This document shows, piece by piece, positions 18,277 through 25,433 of a stretch of 37,459 nucleotides of DNA. The stretch's first letter is position 1. Every line of letters starts with the position of its first letter. This DNA is from Oceanicaulis sp. (lineage in GTDB: Bacteria; Pseudomonadota; Alphaproteobacteria; Caulobacterales; Maricaulaceae), in contig JAFIEB010000012.1 of assembly GCA_020832735.1 (NCBI GenBank), positions 1-37,459 on the forward strand, written 5' to 3'. The notes below the pieces were generated by a model. It searched no databases, had not been told where the DNA came from, and worked only from the letters and a program-made list of their open reading frames with translations. The translations under genes were made by a program, and so were the position numbers.

Positions 18277-19692
18277 ATGAGCGATACCGACGCCATTGCA
18301 CGCATGCAGGCCGTCTTCTCGGCCCAGAAGGCGGCGTTCGAGGCCGAGCGCCACCGTCCTGTGCCTGAGCGCAAGGCGGACCTGAAAAAGCTTGAAGCGA
18401 TGGTCAAGGCGCGCGCCGATGATTTCGCCGCCGCCATCGACGCTGATTTCGGGCGCCGCTCGAAAGCCGAGACCGCCGTGGCTGAAGCCGGATTCGTAAT
18501 CGCCACGGCCAAGCATGCGCGCAAGCATCTCGATCGCTGGGCCGCCTCCAAGCGCAAGCCGGTGCCCCCGACCATGGCGCCGGGCAAGGCCTATGTGCGC
18601 CGCGAGCCCAAGGGCGTGGCCGGCATCGTCTCGCCCTGGAATTACGCCATGCAGCTGGCGCTGGCGCCGCTGGCCGCCGCGCTGGCGGCCGGCTGCCGGG
18701 CGATGATCAAGCCCAGCGAGTTCACCCCGCGCACCGCCGAGCTTCTGCAGGAGGTCCTCGCGGGACTGTATGCCGAGGATCATGTCGCGGTCATTCCCGG
18801 CGGACCTGATCTGGCGCAGGCCTTCTGCGCTCAACCCTTCGATCACCTGTTCTATACCGGCTCGACGCCGGTGGGGCGCCTGGTGGCGCAGGCGGCGGCG
18901 GCGAACCTGACCCCGGTGACGCTGGAGCTGGGCGGCAAGTCGCCGGCGGTGATCGCGTCCGATTTCAGCCTCGACGAAGCGGCCAAGACCATCGCCTGGG
19001 GCAAGTATTTCAACGCCGGCCAGACCTGCGTGGCGCCCGATTACGCCCTGGTCCCGCGCGGCGGCCAGCGCAAATTCGCCGAGGCGGTGATGCGCGAGGC
19101 GAACGCCATGTGGCCGGATGTGGCGGACAATGGCGACTACACCGCCATCGTCTCGGAAAAACACCATGCCCGCCTGAGCGCCATGGTGGAGGAGGCCAGA
19201 CAGGCTGGCGCGGACGTGCTGCAGGCCGATTTCGACCCGGAGAAGGCGGGCAATACCCGCATCTTCCCGCCCACGGTGGTGGTTGACCCTCCGCTCGACA
19301 GCGCCCTGATGCGCGAGGAGATTTTCGGCCCCGTCCTGCCGGTGCTGGGCCATGACGGCATGGAAGACGCGGCCCGGTTCGTCAACGAGCGCGACCGGCC
19401 GCTGGCGCTGTATGTCTATGCCAAATCCAAACCCATCGCGCGTCGCTTCCTGGCCCGCACCATGTCGGGCGGGGCGGCGGTGAACGTGCCCATGCTGCAC
19501 CTGTCGGTGGAGGATTTGCCCTTTGGCGGGGTCGGCGCGTCAGGCCAGGGCGCCTATCACGGCGAGGCGGGCTTCCTGACCTTCACCCATGAGCGCTCGG
19601 TGTTCGAGGCGCCGGTCTGGCACCCCAGCCGGCTGGTCTTCCCGCCCTATGGCCGGATGTTCGAATTCTTCAAGAAGCTGCAGGCGGGATAG
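18277..19692 (+). CDS. Coniferyl-aldehyde-dehydrogenase-type aldehyde dehydrogenase
   Basis: A 471-residue NAD(P)-dependent aldehyde dehydrogenase. Motifs are SPWNYAMQLALAPLAAALAAG (cofactor site), FYTGSTPVGRLVA, catalytic Glu in LELGGKSPAVI, catalytic Cys in NAGQTCVAPDY, and EEIFGPVLPV. The RKADLKKLE N-terminus and the ending FTHERSVFEAPVWHPSRLVFPPYG match the membrane-associated class that includes coniferyl aldehyde dehydrogenase (CalB) and fatty aldehyde dehydrogenases. It oxidises an aldehyde to a carboxylic acid, here plausibly the product of the upstream GMC enzyme. ATG 18277 has GAAGAAGGG upstream; the earlier in-frame start lies inside the GMC gene. Confidence 0.9.
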   Translation: MSDTDAIARMQAVFSAQKAAFEAERHRPVPERKADLKKLEAMVKARADDFAAAIDADFGRRSKAETAVAEAGFVIATAKHARKHLDRWAASKRKPVPPTMAPGKAYVRREPKGVAGIVSPWNYAMQLALAPLAAALAAGCRAMIKPSEFTPRTAELLQEVLAGLYAEDHVAVIPGGPDLAQAFCAQPFDHLFYTGSTPVGRLVAQAAAANLTPVTLELGGKSPAVIASDFSLDEAAKTIAWGKYFNAGQTCVAPDYALVPRGGQRKFAEAVMREANAMWPDVADNGDYTAIVSEKHHARLSAMVEEARQAGADVLQADFDPEKAGNTRIFPPTVVVDPPLDSALMREEIFGPVLPVLGHDGMEDAARFVNERDRPLALYVYAKSKPIARRFLARTMSGGAAVNVPMLHLSVEDLPFGGVGASGQGAYHGEAGFLTFTHERSVFEAPVWHPSRLVFPPYGRMFEFFKKLQAG

Positions 19693-19711
19693 CGCGCCCC
19701 GCGCTTGCCGG

Positions 19712-19726
19712 GTGAACGCCGTTCAT
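19712..19726. promoter_or_regulatory. Candidate operator, inverted repeat GTGAAC-N3-GTTCA
   Basis: The 15 bases GTGAACGCCGTTCAT hold a perfect TGAAC-GCC-GTTCA inverted repeat about 100 bases upstream of the beta-helix gene. It resembles the site at 15267-15281 upstream of the preceding operon. Confidence 0.42.
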
Positions 19727-19823
19727 TTGTCTCGACAGGCCCGGCGCGGCGCGGTTACCTTTCCCGCGTGGCCGGAGCGTGCGCGCATGTCAGACGCACC
19801 GCCCGGCGCAGGGGAGGACTGTC

Positions 19824-21056
19824 ATGACGATGCTCACACGCATACTGCCGGCCCTGGCGGGCGCGCTGGCGCTCGCCGCATGCGGCGGCCAGCCCGAAGG
19901 GCGCGACACCAGCGATTTTGACCGCGACTACCAGGCCGTGCTGCACGAGGCCTTGCTCGACGCGCAACCGGGCGACGTCATCGAAATTCCCGCCGGGCGC
20001 TTTGCGTTCGAGCGCGGGTTGTCCTTAAGCGGGGTGAGCGGCGTGACGATCCGCGGCGCCGGGATGGACGAGACCATCTTGTCCTTCGCCGGCCAGCGCC
20101 AGGGCGCGGAGGGCCTGCTGGTCTCCAACTCGGACAATTTCACCATCGAGAACCTGGCCGTGGAGGACACCGCCGGCGACGCCATCAAGATCACCGGCGC
20201 CGATGGCGTGGTGATCCGCGGCGTGCGGGTGGAATGGACGCGCGGGCCGTCCGCCGAGAACGGCGCCTACGGGCTCTATCCGGTGCTCTCTCGCAATGTG
20301 CTGATCGAGGATTCGGTGGCCATCGGCGCTTCGGACGCGGGCATTTATGTCGGCCAGTCGGAGACGATCATCGTGCGCAACAACCGCGCCGAGTACAATG
20401 TCGCCGGCATCGAGATCGAGAACTCCAACAATGCCGACGTGTACGGCAATGTCGCGGTGAACAATACCGGCGGCATTCTGGTGTTCAACATGCCCAACCT
20501 GCCCCGGCCCGGGTCGGGCACGCGGGTGTTCGACAATGACGTGCACGAGAACAACACCGCCAATTTCGGCCATCGCGGCACGCCGGTGGCCAATGTGCCG
20601 GCCGGCACGGGCATCCTCATCAACGCCAATGATGATGTGGAGATCTTCAACAACCGGCTGCGCAATAACCGCACCGCCCACGTGATCATCTCGTCGGGCT
20701 ATTCCTCGGGCTTTTCCGATCTGGGCGTGAGCGATGATTTCGACCCGTATCCCGAGCGCATCCACGTGCACTCCAACAGCTATGAGGGCGGCGGCAACAA
20801 TCCCGACAATATGGAGCTGCAGGCGCTGCGGATCATGAAGTTCGGGCCTACAGGCCGCCTGCCGCCGGTGTTCTGGGACGGGTATGTGAATCCGAACCGG
20901 CTGGTGGACGGCGCCCTGCCCGACGCCTTGCGCATTTGCGTCACCGACGCCGACGTGCTCAACGCCGACGGCCCCAACGGCTACGCCGATCCGCAAGTCG
21001 GGCGCGAAGCGTTCGACTGCGCCCATGAGCCCCGTCCGGCCGTGGTGCTGGATTAG
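19824..21056 (+). CDS. Parallel beta-helix repeat lipoprotein (TIGR03805-type)
   Basis: A 410-residue exported lipoprotein (lipobox LALAAC, Cys near residue 19). Successive right-handed beta-helix coils are visible as short V/I-N-N/D repeats: VTIRGAGMDETILSF, NFTIENLAVEDTAGDAIKI, VVIRGVRVEW, ETIIVRNNRAEYNVAGIEIE, ADVYGNVAVNNTGGILVF, VEIFNNRLRNN. The pattern matches the family that, as I recall, is nearly always paired with an HNE_0200/SO2930-type dihaem cytochrome, which is the next gene. Function of the pair is unknown. ATG 19824 has GGGGAGG upstream. Its stop codon overlaps the GTG start of the cytochrome gene (TAGTG). Confidence 0.88.
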   Translation: MTMLTRILPALAGALALAACGGQPEGRDTSDFDRDYQAVLHEALLDAQPGDVIEIPAGRFAFERGLSLSGVSGVTIRGAGMDETILSFAGQRQGAEGLLVSNSDNFTIENLAVEDTAGDAIKITGADGVVIRGVRVEWTRGPSAENGAYGLYPVLSRNVLIEDSVAIGASDAGIYVGQSETIIVRNNRAEYNVAGIEIENSNNADVYGNVAVNNTGGILVFNMPNLPRPGSGTRVFDNDVHENNTANFGHRGTPVANVPAGTGILINANDDVEIFNNRLRNNRTAHVIISSGYSSGFSDLGVSDDFDPYPERIHVHSNSYEGGGNNPDNMELQALRIMKFGPTGRLPPVFWDGYVNPNRLVDGALPDALRICVTDADVLNADGPNGYADPQVGREAFDCAHEPRPAVVLD

Positions 21057-22216
21057 TGACCATGCTGCGCGCGCCCGCCTTCCTGGCCGCCGTCACGCTC
21101 GCGCTGGCCGCGTGCGAGCCGGCTCCGGAGGGCGGCGCGCCGCAGCCGGACTTCATCGCCGAGGGCCGGCCCCTGTCGCTGGATGACTGGGGCCAGATCG
21201 CCCGGCGCGGCGACCGGCTGGCCCTGGGCGAGGCGGTTACGGCCTATGACCTCAACACCGCGCTGTTTTCCGATCATGCGCTGAAACTGCGCACGGTCTG
21301 GATCCCGGACGGCGCGGGGCCGGCGCAATATCACGAGCGGGCGGTGTTCGAGTTTCCCGTCGGGACCGTGATCACCAAGACCTTCTTCTACCCGGCCGCG
21401 CCCGGCGGCTTTGATCATGTCTCCGATGAAGGCGCGCTGGGCGATCACTTTGACGGCGCGGCGCTCGATCTCAACGGCGTGCGCCTGATCGAGACGCGGG
21501 TGCTGGCGCGGCGCGCATCCGGGTGGGAAGCGCTGCCCTATCTCTGGAACGAGGCGCAGACCGAAGCCGTGCTGGCGCGCACCGGGGCGATCCTCGACCT
21601 TACCCTGATCAGCGCCGCGGCGCCGGCCCGGGGCTTCCCCTATGCGGTGCCGGACGTGAACCAGTGCGCCGCCTGCCATATCACCGATGCGCGCGACGGC
21701 GCGGTGCGCCCGATCGGCCCGGCGGCGCGTCATCTCAACCGGGATTTCGCCTATGCGCACGGCCCCGCCAACCAGCTCGCGCACTGGACTGAGACCGGTC
21801 TGCTTGACGGCGCGCCCGAGCCAGAAGCCGCCCCGCGCGCAGCGCGCTGGGACGGCGAGCTGACCTTGACAGGCGCAGCGCTGGACGCGGCGGCGCGCGC
21901 CTATCTCGACATCAATTGCGCGCACTGCCACTCGCGTACGGGTCCGGCGCGCACCTCGGGCCTCTATCTGGAGCCGTGGGAGCCGGACGGGCCGAATCTG
22001 GGCCGCTGCAAGCCGCCCATCGCCGCCGGGCGCGGCACGGGCGGGCGGCTGCATTCCATCGTGCCGGGCGACAGTGCGCAGTCCATTTTCGTCTACCGCA
22101 TGGAGACCGAGCGGGTCAGCGCCATGATGCCCGAGCTGGGCCGCTCCGTGACCGATCCGGCCGGGACGGCGCTGATCGCCGCCTGGATCGACGCGATGGC
22201 CGGCGGGTGCGGCTGA
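21056..22216 (+). CDS. SO2930/HNE_0200 family dihaem c-type cytochrome lipoprotein
   Basis: A 386-residue exported protein with two haem-binding CXXCH motifs, CAACH (within VNQCAACHIT) and CAHCH (within INCAHCHSRTG). It also has the family start pattern PLSLDDWG and YDLNTALFSDHALKLRTVW, and GTVITKTFFYP. A lipobox (LALAAC) places it on the membrane, facing the periplasm. It presumably passes electrons, but partner and substrate are unknown. I take the GTG at 21056, which overlaps the preceding stop and gives MTMLRAP, similar to the head of the preceding protein; an ATG at 21062 is an alternative. Confidence 0.9.
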   Translation: MTMLRAPAFLAAVTLALAACEPAPEGGAPQPDFIAEGRPLSLDDWGQIARRGDRLALGEAVTAYDLNTALFSDHALKLRTVWIPDGAGPAQYHERAVFEFPVGTVITKTFFYPAAPGGFDHVSDEGALGDHFDGAALDLNGVRLIETRVLARRASGWEALPYLWNEAQTEAVLARTGAILDLTLISAAAPARGFPYAVPDVNQCAACHITDARDGAVRPIGPAARHLNRDFAYAHGPANQLAHWTETGLLDGAPEPEAAPRAARWDGELTLTGAALDAAARAYLDINCAHCHSRTGPARTSGLYLEPWEPDGPNLGRCKPPIAAGRGTGGRLHSIVPGDSAQSIFVYRMETERVSAMMPELGRSVTDPAGTALIAAWIDAMAGGCG

Positions 22217-22325
22217 GCAGGCTGCATCAAGACGGCTTGGCGAAGCGGGGCCGGGCGTGCATGCTCGCCGCCAGCATTCACAAGACCGGCGCCGCCCTGG
22301 CGGGCGCTGACTTCGGGAGACCGAC

Positions 22326-22832
22326 ATGACCGCCCGCATTTTGCGCCTTTCCGCCATCGCCGCCGCCGCCGCGCTCGCCAGCGCCTGCGCCACGACCCAG
22401 TCTGTGTCCTGCCGGGACGCGGACGCGTCCGAGCGCGCACTGTTCGGGGCCATCGCCGCTCATGACCAGAACCGTCTGGCCGATCTGATGGCCCAGGGCG
22501 AGGGACGCGAGACCGCCCGACGGCTGCGCGCCCTGGATCCGGAGATCCAGGCCCAGGTGTTCGGCACCCGCATGGGCGACCGCTCGGTGCGCACGGTGAT
22601 GATGCGCCCGCCCCTGTGCCTGATCGACGAGCCGGCTGGCGCCAATGCGCGCGTGACCTATGTGTTCCCGGCCGGGCGCTTTGACTCCCTGCAAAACCCC
22701 GGCATGACCGGCCTGCAGACCGGCGAGCCGGGCTATGACCACGCCGCCTGCCGCTTCGTCATGGAAGGCGGCCAGTGGCGCCTGGCCGATGCATGCCTGA
22801 CGACCTTCCGTCCGCGCACGCCGGTGGGGTGA
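22326..22832 (+). CDS. Small lipoprotein, unknown function
   Basis: A 168-residue protein with a signal peptide and lipobox (ALASAC, Cys near residue 21). The mature part holds four further cysteines (SCRD, PLCLI, AACRF, DACLTT) that could form two disulfides. No family is recognised. ATG 22326 has GGGAG upstream. It lies 109 bases after the dihaem cytochrome gene on the same strand and could be part of the same transcript. It is the last GC-rich gene before the R-M locus. Confidence 0.65.
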   Translation: MTARILRLSAIAAAAALASACATTQSVSCRDADASERALFGAIAAHDQNRLADLMAQGEGRETARRLRALDPEIQAQVFGTRMGDRSVRTVMMRPPLCLIDEPAGANARVTYVFPAGRFDSLQNPGMTGLQTGEPGYDHAACRFVMEGGQWRLADACLTTFRPRTPVG

Positions 22833-22853
22833 GGGGGTTACCCAACCGCATAG

Positions 22854-22874
22854 AATCAGATTCGAGTTGAATCG
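22854..22874. promoter_or_regulatory. Cluster of three GANTC sites in the methyltransferase promoter
   Basis: GAATC at 22854-22858, GATTC at 22860-22864 and GAATC at 22870-22874. GANTC is the target of the alphaproteobacterial cell-cycle methyltransferase CcrM. The last two also form an inverted repeat, GATTC-N5-GAATC, overlapping the predicted -35 box. Confidence 0.5.
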
Positions 22875-22895
22875 CTATTCGGTTCCGGTAAATTT
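22868..22895 (+). promoter_or_regulatory. Predicted promoter of the methyltransferase gene
   Basis: TTGAAT (22868-22873), a 16-base spacer and TAAATT (22890-22895) resemble a housekeeping sigma promoter 34 bases before the start codon. The AT-richness against the GC-rich background makes it stand out. Confidence 0.45.
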
Positions 22896-22928
22896 GGCCC
22901 GGAACAAAACAGGATCACAGGAAACGCC

Positions 22929-23558
22929 ATGGACGCCGTGCTAGATTTCGCAAAGGAACTGCGCGGCAAACGGTTTCATACCGTCCTTGCCGACCCACCT
23001 TGGCAATTCATAAACCGGACCGGCAAAGTGGCGCCGGAGCACAAGCGCTTGAGCCGTTACGGCACAATGCCGCTTGCGGATATCTGCGCCCTTCCGGTTG
23101 CGGATGTGACGATAGAGCCTGCGCACCTTTACCTTTGGGTTCCCAATGCCTTGCTCCCAGATGGGTTGCAGGTCATGCGAGCTTGGGGTTTTGAGTATAA
23201 GTCGAATATTGTCTGGCAGAAAATCCGCAAGGATGGCGGGCCGGACGGACGGGGCGTTGGATTTTATTTCAGGAACGTGACTGAGCTTCTACTCTTTGGC
23301 GTCAGAGGCAAGAATGCACGCACGCTCGCGCCGGGGAGGCGGCAGGTCAATTTCATGGCCTCCCGTAAGCGTGAGCATTCAAGAAAGCCTGACGAACAAT
23401 ACGACCTCATTGAGTCCTGCAGCCCCGGTCCATATCTGGAGATGTTTGCGCGTGGCGAACGGCCGCGCTGGACAGTATGGGGCAATCAGGCGTCGGCCGA
23501 TTATGAGCCGACCTGGAAAACTTACGCCTACAACTCCGTTGCAACGGCAGCTGAATAG
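22929..23558 (+). CDS. MT-A70 family DNA adenine N6-methyltransferase
   Basis: A 209-residue methyltransferase. The catalytic DPPW is in FHTVLADPPWQFINRTG. The MT-A70 pattern continues with RYGTMPLADICALPV, HLYLWVPNALLPDGLQVMRAWGFEYKSNIVWQKIRKDG, and FYFRNVTELLLFGVRGK. The C-terminal segment has the SRKPDEQYDLIESCSPGPYLEMFARGERPRW signature. Bacterial members methylate adenine N6 in DNA. It faces a restriction-endonuclease gene tail to tail with a four-base gap, so it should be the protective half of a type II restriction-modification system. GC content is well below the neighbours, suggesting transfer. AGGAA precedes the ATG. Confidence 0.9.
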   Translation: MDAVLDFAKELRGKRFHTVLADPPWQFINRTGKVAPEHKRLSRYGTMPLADICALPVADVTIEPAHLYLWVPNALLPDGLQVMRAWGFEYKSNIVWQKIRKDGGPDGRGVGFYFRNVTELLLFGVRGKNARTLAPGRRQVNFMASRKREHSRKPDEQYDLIESCSPGPYLEMFARGERPRWTVWGNQASADYEPTWKTYAYNSVATAAE

Positions 23559-23565
23559 CCGGCTA
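23556..23565. other. Palindrome joining the two R-M stop codons
   Basis: TAGCCGGCTA is a perfect 10-base palindrome containing the stop codons of both convergent genes (TAG at 23556-23558, and CTA at 23563-23565, read as TAG on the minus strand). Confidence 0.5.
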
Positions 23566-24342
23566 AGCGTCGACCACACAGTCGATTGGAATTCCGATTG
23601 CAATCAAAGGGCATGGATTGCCGACGCCACGGCGAAGGCGGTCCTCAAGTTTGGCCCAATGGGTTGTAGCAGATCCGTACTTGTCAGAAACGAAAGCTTT
23701 GGCCCAACCGGCTGGGAAATCGCCGCTTGCGGAGCTGACCGCATCATTGATCATCGTGCGTTGCCGACGCGTCGGATCAAGCCCGAAACGCTCAAGGGCT
23801 TCTATGGTGCTTAGCTGACGCTCGCGAGCGAACGCCACAATGCGCTCCTGGATTTCATTTTGAAAGCTTGCGCCACGCGTCACAATAATTCCAAGACTTG
23901 CAGCGCCATCAGCATGTAAACGTTTGAAATTTTCGAGATCCCTGTCAAAGAACGGGTCCTTGTTATTCCATTCGATCTCCAGCAAGGCCACGCCGCTTTC
24001 AAAGCGCTTGACGTGATCAATCTCGTGCGACAGGGATGCGACTTTGATACGATCAGTCTCTTGGAACGTTCTCTTTCCCGGGGTGCCTACAAACTCGACA
24101 ACTGTCTTTTCGATCTGGATCGTTCGCTTAGTCCAGCCGCGATCAACGAGTTTGCGTCGTAAGGCCTGTGTTCCCTCAGCCTCACCGCCTCCCCCGCCAA
24201 TCAAGCTGGAAATTTTGAGCTCCATCTCTGCTAAGCAGTGGACCAGATCATCTTCGAGGCCAGGAAAATCACCTGCAACTAAAGAGCCGGCATGGTGATG
24301 AAAGCCAATGTCAAAATTGCGCGCACGCAGAGCGTCAAGCAA
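23563..24342 (-). CDS. BglII/BstYI family type II restriction endonuclease
   Basis: A 259-residue protein. The centre, EIDHVKRFESG then ALLEIEWNNKDPFFDRDLE and SLGIIVTRG, matches what I know of the BglII/BstYI nuclease family. Asp109 and E122-x-E124 would correspond to the Asp84...Glu93-x-Gln95 catalytic set of BglII; Glu in place of Gln is a variation. BglII and BstYI cut AGATCT and RGATCY, so a GATC-centred site is plausible but not shown. The only start with a ribosome-binding site is the TTG at 24342, five bases after GGAG, which itself lies in the last codons of fabI. A longer open frame to 24423 begins inside fabI and is rejected. Confidence 0.8.
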   Translation of the reverse strand: MLDALRARNFDIGFHHHAGSLVAGDFPGLEDDLVHCLAEMELKISSLIGGGGGEAEGTQALRRKLVDRGWTKRTIQIEKTVVEFVGTPGKRTFQETDRIKVASLSHEIDHVKRFESGVALLEIEWNNKDPFFDRDLENFKRLHADGAASLGIIVTRGASFQNEIQERIVAFARERQLSTIEALERFGLDPTRRQRTMINDAVSSASGDFPAGWAKAFVSDKYGSATTHWAKLEDRLRRGVGNPCPLIAIGIPIDCVVDA

Positions 24343-24344
24343 GA

Positions 24345-25178
24345 CTACTCCTCCCCGTCCGCCGGATCGGGGACGCCGACGACATGGAAGCCGGCGTCCA
24401 CGTGCAGGACTTCGCCGGTGCATGACTTGCCCAGATCGGACAGGAGGTAGAGCGCCGCGCCTGCGACGCCTTCTATCGTGGTGTCTTCTTTCAGGAGCGA
24501 CCAGTCCTTGCCGGTCTTCATCAGCTGGCGTCCGCCGCTGATGCCGGCCATGGCCAGGGTGCGCATCGGGCCGGCCGAGATGGCGTTCACGCGGACGCCG
24601 GCGGGACCCAGATCGCGCGCGATATAGCGCGTGGAGGCCTCCAGCGCCGCCTTGGCCACGCCCATCACATTGTAATTGGGCACGACACGCTCGGCGCCCA
24701 GATAGGTGAGCGTCACCATGGCGCCGCCGCCTTCTTCACGCGATGGCATCAGCGCGCTGGCGCGCTTGGCCGCATCGACGAAGGAGAAGGCGGAGATGTC
24801 CATCGCCCGCTTGAAGCCCTCGCGGGTGGTGTTGTGGGTGAAGGAGCCCTGCAGCTCGTCTTTGCCGGCGAACGCGATGGCGTGAACCAGGAAGTCCAGC
24901 CGGCCCCATTTGGCTTTCAGCGTTTCGAAACAGGCGTCCATGGAGGCGTCGTCGGACACGTCGGCGGTGACCATGAAGGGCTCGCCGCCCAGTGATTCGA
25001 TCAGCGGGCGCACGCGCTTTTCCAGCGCCTCGTCCTGGTAGGAAAAAGCGAGCTCGGCGCCCTGCGCATGCAGCTGGCGGGCGATGCCCCAGGCGATGGA
25101 GTTCTTGTTCGCCACACCCATGACAAGCCCGCGCTTGCCCTTCATCAGCGCACCCGCCGGAAATTCGCCTTCAGCCAT
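24345..25178 (-). CDS. fabI: Enoyl-[acyl-carrier-protein] reductase (NADH) FabI
   Basis: A 277-residue short-chain dehydrogenase that performs the last reduction of each fatty acid elongation cycle, the target of triclosan. Markers are GLVMGVANKNSIAWGIA (cofactor site), FLVHAIAFAGKDEL, DISAFSFVDAAKRA, the catalytic Tyr-x6-Lys in YNVMGVAKAALE, and RVNAISAGPMRTLAMAGI. Start ATG 25178 has AGGGAG six bases upstream; the ATG at 25184 touches that sequence and is less likely. It is divergent from the desaturase gene, sharing a 255-base spacer. Confidence 0.96.
   Translation of the reverse strand: MAEGEFPAGALMKGKRGLVMGVANKNSIAWGIARQLHAQGAELAFSYQDEALEKRVRPLIESLGGEPFMVTADVSDDASMDACFETLKAKWGRLDFLVHAIAFAGKDELQGSFTHNTTREGFKRAMDISAFSFVDAAKRASALMPSREEGGGAMVTLTYLGAERVVPNYNVMGVAKAALEASTRYIARDLGPAGVRVNAISAGPMRTLAMAGISGGRQLMKTGKDWSLLKEDTTIEGVAGAALYLLSDLGKSCTGEVLHVDAGFHVVGVPDPADGEE
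24348..24351 (-). promoter_or_regulatory. Shine-Dalgarno of the nuclease gene inside the fabI end
   Basis: GGAG on the minus strand, formed by the last two sense codons of fabI (GAG GAG TAG), five bases before the TTG at 24342. It implies that nuclease translation is tied to fabI transcripts. Confidence 0.5.
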
Positions 25179-25297
25179 CACCATCTCCCTGCCTGTTGTT
25201 TCAAGGCTCTGGCGGGTCATTCGCCCGGCCCGCCCTTGCTGAGTCCCGCAATAGCGCACCGGCGCGCCCCGTGTCGAGCGCCGCTCGTCCGGCCGCC

Positions 25298-25311
25298 TCA
25301 CGCCGGCGTGA
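25298..25311. promoter_or_regulatory. Perfect 14-bp palindrome between fabI and the desaturase gene
   Basis: TCACGCCGGCGTGA is its own reverse complement. It sits near the middle of the divergent spacer of two fatty acid genes. A further imperfect repeat, TGAAACGGTTCA, is at 25401-25412, just before the desaturase ribosome-binding site. Confidence 0.4.
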
Positions 25312-25433
25312 CTGTACGGCGCATAATCGGGCCTGTTTTTCGCCGCGAACCCGTGTCAGTCTGGCGTCTGTCAGGGCGCAGTCCGGTCGCCGGCCCGCCC
25401 TGAAACGGTTCAACGAGACGTTAGAGGTTGCGC

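Noticed and set aside
23296-23814. 172-codon plus-strand frame across the R-M junction
   Set aside because: It overlaps both the methylase end and the nuclease gene and has no motif; both real genes explain the DNA.
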